Shown: in pieces, positions 35,943 to 43,737 of the stretch
Position numbering within the stretch: position 1 is the first letter of the stretch
How the letters are laid out: every line of letters starts with the position of its first letter
NCBI GenBank assembly: GCA_018780435.1
Contig: JADMJS010000147.1
Span: 1 to 53,380 of the forward strand
Direction of reading: 5' to 3'
DNA from: Myxococcales bacterium
GTDB taxonomy: Bacteria > Myxococcota_A > UBA9042 > GCA-2863065
DNA: 53,380 nt
Notes under the pieces: model-generated
What the model was told of the DNA's origin: nothing
Database searches by the model: none
The model's input: only the letters and a program-made list of their open reading frames with translations
Program-made: the position numbers and the translations under genes

Positions 35943-38900
35943 GGCGCGCCGTATTCGGGCTGGTCGCAGCGTGCGCCTTTTTGAGCTGCGGTGACGACGG
36001 CGGCGGCGAAGGGGCAGCAGCGCCGGAAGACACTGGCGCGGGCTCCGACGCGGCCAATGAGGAGTGTGTAGGCGCCGGGTGTGAGCCCGAGCCGGTAGGG
36101 ACGTGCGCGGACTACTGCGCTGCCGTCATGTCCGCGTGTGTAGACGCGAACGCACAATACACCAGCGTCGACCAGTGCGAAGCCTGGTGCGAGGCCGCAC
36201 CGTGGACTCTCGGAGGGGACGGCGACACCGAGGGGGCCACGCTCTCCTGTCACGGGAACTACGCGCGAGCGGCGGGCAGCGACCCGGGCGCATGTAGCGA
36301 CGCGGGCCCTGTGTCGGCGGGCTGCGGGGGCGCGTGTGTGGCCTACTGCGAGGCGGCTATCGGCCTCTGCGGCGGTGACTCGCCGCTGTACACTGGCTTC
36401 GCCGCATGCGCGGAGGCGTGTGCGGGCATGACACCGGGCGGCGCCATCACCGACGGCACCGGCGACACCCTCGGCTGTCGGTTGAATCACCTGCTCGCGC
36501 TCTCGGCCGGCCGGGAGGACGCGAAGACCGCCTGCGCGGCGGCTTCGCCTGGGGGTGGCGACACGTGCGTCGTGCCGTCCCCCACCAACGACACCTGCGC
36601 GACCGCGAGGGTCATCGACACCTTCCCATTCGCCGACTCGGGGGACACACGTCGCGCAGCGGCCGACTACGATACGGGCCTCGGCTGCTGCCTCCCGCCG
36701 GGTGCATCGCCGAGCGCCACCGCGCAATGTACGCTCGACGGCAACACCTTCGGGGTGGGCGGCCCGGACGTCGTCTACAAGGTCGTCGCCAATGCGACCG
36801 GCGAGTTCACCGCCGAGCTCACCGGGAGCTGGCCGCGCCCCGAGCTGCTCTATGCGGCGTCGGACTGCGCGAACATCGCGTCGTCGTGCCTCGCCGCCAC
36901 CGGTGACCTCAAGGACCAGGAGCCGGGGCGGCTCACCTTCGCCCTGACCAAGGGTGCCAGCGCCTTCCTGGTGGTGGACGGACGTTACGGCGGCGACGCC
37001 GGCCCCTACACACTGAGCCTGAAGTCGCCCTGTCTGGGCAGCTGTGACGGCAAGGTCTGCGGCGACGACGGCTGTGGCAATGTCTGCGGCGTCTGCACGG
37101 ACGGCCGAGTGTGCGACGCCGGTCAGTGCATCCAGCCGGCGCCCGTCTGCGCGCCCATCGGTGCGCTGGCGTGTGGGTCGACCGTCACGGTCGGCAACGA
37201 CGTCGCCGGCGCGACGAACGCCATCTGGAGCGCCGGCTGCCCGGCCTACGACGGCGGGAGCGAGCCGGATTACCAGAGCACCCCCGAGGCCGCCTGGTCA
37301 CTCGAGCCCGCCGCCGGCACGCGCGTGACGCTGCGACAGGCGGACGCGACCGACCTCGATCTCATCGTTCTTCGCGACGCGGGAGCGGGATGCGTCGCGG
37401 GGCCCGCCACCTGCTCCGCCTCCGGCTACGGCGAGGTGGCGTTCGACGCGGGTGGCGGCAGCTACTACCTGGTCGTCGACAGCCCGTTCGGCGCGATCGC
37501 GTCGACCGAGGTGACCGTCGAGTGCTGCGCCAAGGCCTGCGACGGCAAGGTCTGCGGCGATGACGGCTGCGGTGGCTCCTGCGGATTCTGCGCAGAGGGC
37601 TCGGTCTGCAGCGAAGACGGCCAGTGCATCTGCATCCCCGCCTGTGACGGCCGGGCGTGCGGCGACGATGGCTGCGGGGGGACCTGTGGCACGTGCGATG
37701 GTTCCGACACCTGCAACGAAGACGGGCTGTGTGTGCCGGCCGGCAGCTGTGACGGGCTGTGCGGCATCTTCGACGAGACCCGCCCGTGTCAGTGCGATTC
37801 GGAATGCTTCACGGCCGGCGACTGCTGCTCCGACGTCTGCGGGACCTGCGGCACGGACTACCTGGCCGAGTGCCCTGGCGCGTGCGAGGGGAATTGCGTC
37901 GACCGCGCCTGCGGCGACGACGGGTGTGGCGGGTCGTGCGGTGAGTGCGGCGTCGACGAGGTCGGCGTCGCGCTCTTCTGCAGCGCGCTCGGCCAATGCG
38001 TGGCCGCTCAGCCGAGCTGTGTGGACGCCTGCGGAGGCGAGGGTCAGGATGGCACGTGCTACTGCGACGAAGACTGCTTCGTCTACGGCGATTGTTGCGC
38101 CGACGTCTGCGAGGTGTGCACTGCCGACGTCGCCGCCGGTTGCGCGGGCTGCATCCCGGATTGTAGTGGTCGAGAGTGCGGCGACGATGGCTGCGGCGGG
38201 AGCTGCGGGGAATGTTCGGGCGGCGCGACCTGCAGCAACTTCGTCTGTCAGCAGGATGGTGACAACTGCCTGAATGCGGTGGCGCTCGCGGTCGGCGCGA
38301 CGGCGACCGGCGACCTGGCCGGGGCGTTCGCCGACCATACGTACACCCCAGGAAGCCTGTGTTTCGGTCTGGGCGATGACGAAGCGCTGGGGCGGGACCG
38401 CGTCTACCGCTTCGTGGGCGACGGTGCCTGGTACACCGTGACGCTCACGACGGAGGGGTGGGACGGCCACGTCTGGGTGGGCTACGGCTGCGATGGCCTC
38501 GCAGACAACTGTCTGGCCGAGGCCAACGTGGTCCAGGCCGCGGGCGTCGAGTCGCTCGACGTCTACCTCGATCCCGGTCAGGAGGTGGTCATCGTGGTCG
38601 ACGAGCCGCAGCTCCCTGCCTCAGACGATAACAGCGCGCGCGTCTACCAGCTGAACGTCGCTACGACGGAGCCCCCATGCGTACCGAGCTGCGACGCGGC
38701 TGAGTGTGGTGACGACGGCTGCGGCGGCTCGTGCGGCGAGTGCGACGGACAGGACGCCTGCGTGAGCGGTGAGTGCGTTTGCCAGCCGAGCTGTACCGAC
38801 AAGGTCTGCGGCACGGACGGCTGCGGTGGTCCGTGTGGCAACCCATGCGCCGGGGGCCTCGTCTGCACGAGCGACGGCACCGCGTGCGAGACGCCCGGCG

Positions 38901-40171
38901 AGAGCTGCGGCTCCGCGCTCGTGGTGGGCAGCCTCCCCTTCATCAGCAGCGGCGACACCTCCGAATTGACGAGCGACGTCGACCCCGACAGCTGTGGGAC
39001 GGCCGCGAGCGGCATGCCGGACGCGGTCTACCGATTCATGCCGGAGGTGACGGGGTCGTACGCGCTGAGCTTCGATCACACGGGCGACGGCCACCCCCAG
39101 ACCGTCTACGTGACCACGGACTGCAGTGCGGTTGGGGCTGCCTGCGTCGCGCCCGCCGAGGACCTCTACGAAGGCGGGCAGATCGACGTCACGCTGATCG
39201 CAGGCGAGACCTACTTCCTCGTCGTCGATGGGTACGCGTCTGACGTCGACACCGACGCGGGTCCCTACACGCTGACCATGTCTCTGACCGAGGCACGCTG
39301 TGCCGAGTCGGGCGAGATCGCCTGTGGCGACACGGCCATTGGGGTGGTCGGAGGCGCCGGAGGCTCCGTCCAGAGCTATGGCTGTGGTTCGTCTGGCCTC
39401 GCCGGCGAGGAGCAGGCCTACCGGTTCGTGGCCGAGGAGAGCGGCCCTGTGACCTTCACGCTGGGCGAAAACACCGCGGCGCTCGGCCTGACCGTCCTGT
39501 CCGGCGGCGATTGCAGCCCCAGCGCGTGCCTGGGCGCGGCGACCGGTAGCTCGGTGACCGTCGACGTCGTTCAGGGCGAGACCTACCACGTCGTCGTGGA
39601 CGGGGTGGCCGGCGGCCCGTTCGAGCTGTCCGCCATCTGTGGCGCGATCACGCCGGGCGAAAGCTGCCTCCAGCCGCTGGTCGTCGGGGCCGTGCCCTTC
39701 GAGGTGACCCTCCCGGCTGCGACCACCGACGACGTCACCGCCGGCGCATGCGAAGCCGCCGGGTTCGGTGAGGGCCAGCCCGACGCCGTGCTCTACTTCA
39801 CGGCGCCCACGACCGGCACCTACCGAGTGACCCTGCCCGGGTACGTCGCGGGCACCGGGCCGAGCTACGTCGCCGTGACGGACAGTTGCGACGCGCTTGA
39901 GGGCGCCGCTGTGGCCGAGTGCGCTGGCGCTCAAGCGTTCTTCTACGCCGACGGCGCCCCGCTCGACGTCGTCCTCACCGGCGGCGTGACGTACGCGGTC
40001 GTGGTCGACGCCCTCTCGTTCGAGTCACCGGCGCCACGTACCGTACGCGTCGAGAGCGCGTGCGCGCCCCAGTGCGAGGGACGTGCCTGTGGCGACGACG
40101 GGTGCGGCGGGAGCTGCGGCGCGTGCGCCCCCGGCCAGCTCTGCGAGTTCGATACTGGACAGTGTATCTGA
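35939..40171 (+). CDS. Lipoprotein with CX3C, PPC-like, somatomedin-B-like and CGDDGCGG modules
   Basis: 1410 aa from GTG 35939, whose G overlaps the upstream gene's final codons; GGGGGA lies six bases upstream. ATG 35933 is an alternative adding two residues, but the decayed paralogue at 28283 has its start at the GTG-equivalent position. The signal RRAVFGLVAACAFLSC gives a lipidated cysteine. Two CX3C modules (CADYC/CEAWC, CVAYC/CAEAC; ~54-203) are followed by PPC-like beta domains (~220-364, ~405-531 and four more; PDVVYKVVANATGEFTAELT, SYYLVVDS). There are eight CGxDGCG[GN] knots. Two eight-cysteine somatomedin-B-like units lie at ~603-640 (CQC, EC, DCC) and ~693-731 (CYC, DC, DCC). It closes with the CGDDGCGGSCGAC tail module found in copies A-D. 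Probably a surface partner of the lectin lipoprotein. Confidence 0.87.
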   Translation: MRRAVFGLVAACAFLSCGDDGGGEGAAAPEDTGAGSDAANEECVGAGCEPEPVGTCADYCAAVMSACVDANAQYTSVDQCEAWCEAAPWTLGGDGDTEGATLSCHGNYARAAGSDPGACSDAGPVSAGCGGACVAYCEAAIGLCGGDSPLYTGFAACAEACAGMTPGGAITDGTGDTLGCRLNHLLALSAGREDAKTACAAASPGGGDTCVVPSPTNDTCATARVIDTFPFADSGDTRRAAADYDTGLGCCLPPGASPSATAQCTLDGNTFGVGGPDVVYKVVANATGEFTAELTGSWPRPELLYAASDCANIASSCLAATGDLKDQEPGRLTFALTKGASAFLVVDGRYGGDAGPYTLSLKSPCLGSCDGKVCGDDGCGNVCGVCTDGRVCDAGQCIQPAPVCAPIGALACGSTVTVGNDVAGATNAIWSAGCPAYDGGSEPDYQSTPEAAWSLEPAAGTRVTLRQADATDLDLIVLRDAGAGCVAGPATCSASGYGEVAFDAGGGSYYLVVDSPFGAIASTEVTVECCAKACDGKVCGDDGCGGSCGFCAEGSVCSEDGQCICIPACDGRACGDDGCGGTCGTCDGSDTCNEDGLCVPAGSCDGLCGIFDETRPCQCDSECFTAGDCCSDVCGTCGTDYLAECPGACEGNCVDRACGDDGCGGSCGECGVDEVGVALFCSALGQCVAAQPSCVDACGGEGQDGTCYCDEDCFVYGDCCADVCEVCTADVAAGCAGCIPDCSGRECGDDGCGGSCGECSGGATCSNFVCQQDGDNCLNAVALAVGATATGDLAGAFADHTYTPGSLCFGLGDDEALGRDRVYRFVGDGAWYTVTLTTEGWDGHVWVGYGCDGLADNCLAEANVVQAAGVESLDVYLDPGQEVVIVVDEPQLPASDDNSARVYQLNVATTEPPCVPSCDAAECGDDGCGGSCGECDGQDACVSGECVCQPSCTDKVCGTDGCGGPCGNPCAGGLVCTSDGTACETPGESCGSALVVGSLPFISSGDTSELTSDVDPDSCGTAASGMPDAVYRFMPEVTGSYALSFDHTGDGHPQTVYVTTDCSAVGAACVAPAEDLYEGGQIDVTLIAGETYFLVVDGYASDVDTDAGPYTLTMSLTEARCAESGEIACGDTAIGVVGGAGGSVQSYGCGSSGLAGEEQAYRFVAEESGPVTFTLGENTAALGLTVLSGGDCSPSACLGAATGSSVTVDVVQGETYHVVVDGVAGGPFELSAICGAITPGESCLQPLVVGAVPFEVTLPAATTDDVTAGACEAAGFGEGQPDAVLYFTAPTTGTYRVTLPGYVAGTGPSYVAVTDSCDALEGAAVAECAGAQAFFYADGAPLDVVLTGGVTYAVVVDALSFESPAPRTVRVESACAPQCEGRACGDDGCGGSCGACAPGQLCEFDTGQCI

Positions 40172-40287
40172 TGCCGCTCTACGCCGCCCTGCCCAGCGAC
40201 GCGCGTCGCCGGCTCGTGGAGCGCTTTGGCGAGACCGTGGTGCCGAAGGACGACCCCAGCCCCGCGCACCTCCTCGGCAAGATGTGA
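40171..40287 (+). CDS. 38-codon ORF, unrecognised, probably debris
   Basis: It reads MPLYAALPSDARRRLVERFG then ETVVPKDDPSPAHLLGKM. Its ATG shares one base with the TGA of the large lipoprotein (TGATG). Coupled translation is therefore possible, but the composition looks like the inside of a cytosolic protein and there is no signal peptide. I do not recognise it. Confidence 0.3.
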   Translation: MPLYAALPSDARRRLVERFGETVVPKDDPSPAHLLGKM

Positions 40288-40358
40288 GCTCAGGACTGGA
40301 CTTACTGACAATGCTTCGTGGTGATGCGTGGACATGATGCGTGTTGGAGGCATCGACC

Positions 40359-40490
40359 ATGCGCACCACCGTCGACCTACCTGAAGGATTACTCGCAGAC
40401 GTTGAGGCGCTGAGCTTCTCCGCGCCTGGCCGAGCTTTCAATCAGAGCACGCTCGAGCACCGAACGGGGTGTGCTCGAGGCGCTCGCTGA
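40359..40490 (+). pseudogene. VapB-like ribbon-helix-helix antitoxin, truncated
   Basis: The ATG at 40359 has GGAGG eight bases upstream and starts MRTTVDLPEGLLADVEALSF. This is the standard N-terminus of VapB/type II antitoxins (beta strand plus first helix). After about 20 residues the sequence changes to SAPGRAFNQSTLEHRTGCAR and stops at 40490. The second helix and toxin-binding tail are gone, and no PIN-domain toxin follows. A piece like EALAESGLAVETTCKGW in another frame suggests frameshifting. Confidence 0.55.
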
Positions 40491-40659
40491 GTCTGGCCTC
40501 GCGGTGGAGACGACGTGCAAAGGTTGGCTGTCGGCGGCAGAATTTGGCCGCTCGTGGAGAACGCGAGGGCGCACTCTGCGTGTCGGCGGGCGACAGCCAC
40601 CCCCAGACGGGCTACGTGACCACGCCGTTTCCCAGTGTGCGTATCGGATCCGGTGCCGG
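40491..40659. other. Debris containing a shard of a PPC-like domain
   Basis: At about 40590-40625 the plus strand reads GDSHPQTGYVTT. It nearly matches GHPQTVYVTTDCS within the intact lipoprotein gene at about 39088-39125, including at the base level (CCACCCCCAGAC, TACGTGACCACG). The rest of the 169 bases is unassigned. No clear terminator was found for either convergent operon. Confidence 0.45.
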
Positions 40660-43600
40660 TCAGGGAGGCAGAATTACGAGTAAGAACGGGCCGCTATCGT
40701 CGTAGCCATCGACGACGATACCGACGGTCTCACCGGCCTTGAGCGTGATTGTCACCGACTCGAGGCCCGGACCAATCGCGTCATCCGCGGCGATACATAT
40801 CGAACATTCAGATATCACATAAAGAAGAGAGTCATAGCTCGCATCGAGTTGAATTGTGTACGGACCCGCCTCGGTGGCCGTGAATGTGTAGACGAGGTCG
40901 GCTGACCCATCGCCCGCGCTATAGCCGAGCCCGCAGTCGTCGACCGAATGGTCGTCGTCGCGATCGGTCGTCAGGCCCGACAGCGGCTCGCCGTCCGTGG
41001 GGGCAGGCAGGGGCGCCTCACAGCTCTCGCCGGCTTTGCCCACGCCCTTCATCGCCAGCTCAATCGTGAAGGCCCCCGCGTCGCCCGCGAAGCCGTCCAC
41101 GATGACGGCGTAGGTCGCCCCGGCCACGACGTCGAAGGTGAGCGTCTCGATCCCGGGCCCGACGAGGTCGTCGTGAGCGAGGCACGCTGCCGCGCTGCAA
41201 TCGGCGCGCGCATAGATGACGGAGTCGAACTCGGCGTTCACCGTCACGAGGGCCGTGCCGGTCTGCGTCGCCGTGAAGGCGTAGACGAGCTCGGGGCTGC
41301 CCGTGCCGCCACCCGATTCGCACGACTCGGCGTCGAGGTCGTCAGTGGCGGAGGTGGTGTCGCCCGTCAGCAGGGTCGGCAGCGTCACCACGAAGGGCGA
41401 CCCGCAGCCATCCCCGTCGACGTCGGCGTCACCACACACGCCGCCACCGCTGGCGCTCGCGTACTCGCAAGCGGGTGGGGTCGAGCCCGGGCTGAGCGCG
41501 TCGAGCGCCGCTCCGAGCCAGGTGATTCGGCACTGCACGGAGTCACCGTCGACGTCACCGGGTGAGCCGAAGTCGGAGAATCCGGCACACGTCGCGGCGC
41601 AGTCGTCGTTCGGGTAGAGCGTGGAGCACGCCGTCGCGGCGAGTGGGCAATAGACGTCGCACCAGGTCCCGCACACCCCGCCGCCTGTGAGCCCGGCCGC
41701 GTCGCAGGCGGTCGCGCGTTCGGTCGCGTTGGGAGCGAGCGCCGCGTCGCGCACCGCGTCGTAGCGGCACGCGACGGTGTTCGCCGGCAGCGATCCGAGC
41801 TTGCCGGGCTCGATGGCGTCGCAGGCCGAAAGGCACGCCGCTTGGTCGGGGTATTGTGCGTCGCCACCCGTGCAAGTCGTCTGCACGCGGTGACAGGTGT
41901 GGACACACGAGGGTGACGCGTCGACGCAGGCCGAGCTGGCCGGCCCGGCCACGTCGCACGAGGCACCCGAGGTCGCGACGGCCACGAGTGACTCGACTCG
42001 GCAGCCGAGCGTGTCTCCGGCGCCATCACCGGGCGGGACGATCGCGCAGGCGGACTGACAAGCGGACGGGCTCGAGTAGAGCGCGACACTGTCGCCCCCG
42101 CCGCCGCAGAGCGCCGTCGCGAGCTGACAGTACACGCCGCACGGCGTCCCGCACTGCCCGCCACCTGAGGGGCCGGCCACCTCGCACCAGTTGCCGGGTT
42201 CCGACAACGCCTTCTGCGCCGCGCCGAGCCGACAGCCGAGGGTGTTCGAGGCCGCATCAGTCACCTGCCCGGGGACGAGTGTCGCGGCCCCGCAGAAGGC
42301 GAGACACTCGGCCTCGCTTTGATACTGCGCATCCGTGCCCGAACACGCGGCGGCCACTGCGGCACAGTAGGCGGCGCAGGTCGGGAGATCGCCAACCGCC
42401 GCGCACGGGCCCTGACCCGCTGCGGCGACACAGCCGGCCCCGCCCCCGGAGATGAGCCCCGCGTAGCGGCAGGACAGCGTCGCGCCCGTGGGCTCGCCGA
42501 TGGGCAGACCCGCGCAGCTCGATAGGCAGGAGGACGCATCGGGCCATGCGTCCGGGCAGACGGCCTCGGTCACCTCGCAGGTGATCGCGCAAGCGTCGCC
42601 GCACACCCCGCCTCCGAGGGGGCCGGCCGCCGCGCAGGCCGCCGTCGCGTCGGCGCCAGCGTCTTTGGCCGCTTGTGCCGCCTCGGCCTGGGCGTTCCGG
42701 CAGCCGAGGGTGTCGCCGCCTTTCGCGGGATCCGGATCGATGTGCTCGGTGCACCAGCTCAGGCACGTGCCCTCGCTGCCAAAGGCCGCTGCGGGGCCAT
42801 CACAGGCGCTCGTGACGAGCGCGCAGTAGCCCTCGCAGGTTGGCGCGACGACCGCAGTCGTGCAGATCCCGCCCCCGTCCGGGCTGGTGGCCCCACACGA
42901 CGCGGCACCGCCGAACGCGGCCAAAGCCTGATTGAAGCGGCACTGCAGCGAGTCGCCGGTGACGTCGAGCGCGGCGCCATCGTCTGGCCAATTCTCACAC
43001 GCATCTGTGCACGCGTCCGCCGACTCGTGTGACTCGGGGCACGCCGCCAGGATCACGCCGCACACGCCCTCGCACGCGCCGCACGGGATGCTGGTCACAG
43101 CGGCGTCCGCACAGCCATCGACGCCCGTGGAGAGCGCCGCCGCGCGGCACGCGAGCCCATCGTCGCTGAAGGTCGCGCACGCCGCCGTGCATGTCGCCAG
43201 GTCGACGAAGGCCCACGGCGTGTCGCCGCACGTTGCCGCGACATCGGCGCACCAGGCATCGCAGGAGGCGCCGTCGGTGCCGTCCAACCCGCCCGTATCC
43301 GTATCCGAACCGTCCACGTCTGACCCGCCCGAGTCGGGCCCGTCGAGCCCATCGGTATCCGGCTCTTCGATGTCGGCTCCATCGGTGAGGTCGGCCCCCG
43401 CCACGTCGGGAACGTCCGTGACGTCGGTACCACTGGCGTCGGGGCCGTCCGTCACGTCCGACCCGTCGGCGTCGGGGCCGTCCGTCGCATCTGAGCCGTC
43501 CGTCGCATCTGAGCCGTCCGAGTCGGGCAGCTGCACCTCCGCCTCGTCGATATCGCCCGACACGTCGGTGGCGTCGCCCGACGGCAGGTCCGAGTCGTCG

Positions 43601-43737
43601 ATGGTGTCCGCGGGGGACGCCGATTCGCTCTCGGCCTTACTGCCACAGGCCGCGACCATGAGCAGCGAGGTGACGATGAGTGTGCGCGACCATTGGAACC
43701 GGCGGCCATCATCATGGAATCTTGTGATCAATTGCAT
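40660..43737 (-). CDS. Lipoprotein with eight CX3C modules and two PPC-like domains
   Basis: 1025 aa from ATG 43737, overlapping the upstream stop by ten bases. A GTG at 43755 is possible but not better supported. The signal SRTLIVTSLLMVAAC gives a lipidated cysteine. Residues ~45-160 are an Asp/Ser/Thr/Gly low-complexity stalk. Then come eight modules of ~75-90 residues. Each opens with CxxxC (CDAWC, CEGVC, CEGYC, CAITC, CAAYC, CGVYC, CVHTC, CDVYC), continues with a second CxxxC (CTAAC, CTDAC, CLSWC) and ends near LGCR...GPxGGGxC. Two PPC-like beta domains close the protein (ELVYAFTATQTGTALVTV; DLVYTFTATEAGPYTIQL). The last ~200 bases are noticeably AT-richer than the rest. It is second gene of the 51761-40660 operon; probably a surface stalked protein. 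Confidence 0.87.
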   Translation of the reverse strand: MQLITRFHDDGRRFQWSRTLIVTSLLMVAACGSKAESESASPADTIDDSDLPSGDATDVSGDIDEAEVQLPDSDGSDATDGSDATDGPDADGSDVTDGPDASGTDVTDVPDVAGADLTDGADIEEPDTDGLDGPDSGGSDVDGSDTDTGGLDGTDGASCDAWCADVAATCGDTPWAFVDLATCTAACATFSDDGLACRAAALSTGVDGCADAAVTSIPCGACEGVCGVILAACPESHESADACTDACENWPDDGAALDVTGDSLQCRFNQALAAFGGAASCGATSPDGGGICTTAVVAPTCEGYCALVTSACDGPAAAFGSEGTCLSWCTEHIDPDPAKGGDTLGCRNAQAEAAQAAKDAGADATAACAAAGPLGGGVCGDACAITCEVTEAVCPDAWPDASSCLSSCAGLPIGEPTGATLSCRYAGLISGGGAGCVAAAGQGPCAAVGDLPTCAAYCAAVAAACSGTDAQYQSEAECLAFCGAATLVPGQVTDAASNTLGCRLGAAQKALSEPGNWCEVAGPSGGGQCGTPCGVYCQLATALCGGGGDSVALYSSPSACQSACAIVPPGDGAGDTLGCRVESLVAVATSGASCDVAGPASSACVDASPSCVHTCHRVQTTCTGGDAQYPDQAACLSACDAIEPGKLGSLPANTVACRYDAVRDAALAPNATERATACDAAGLTGGGVCGTWCDVYCPLAATACSTLYPNDDCAATCAGFSDFGSPGDVDGDSVQCRITWLGAALDALSPGSTPPACEYASASGGGVCGDADVDGDGCGSPFVVTLPTLLTGDTTSATDDLDAESCESGGGTGSPELVYAFTATQTGTALVTVNAEFDSVIYARADCSAAACLAHDDLVGPGIETLTFDVVAGATYAVIVDGFAGDAGAFTIELAMKGVGKAGESCEAPLPAPTDGEPLSGLTTDRDDDHSVDDCGLGYSAGDGSADLVYTFTATEAGPYTIQLDASYDSLLYVISECSICIAADDAIGPGLESVTITLKAGETVGIVVDGYDDSGPFLLVILPP
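43300..43560 (-). repeat. In-frame degenerate tandem repeats encoding the acidic stalk
   Basis: The stalk of the lipoprotein is encoded by 15-21-base imperfect repeats of GxDxxD(G/V) type. The clearest is an exact 18-base tandem duplication at 43481-43498 and 43499-43516 (TCCGTCGCATCTGAGCCG), followed by a partial third copy. Repeats are multiples of three, so length changes would keep the frame. Confidence 0.7.
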
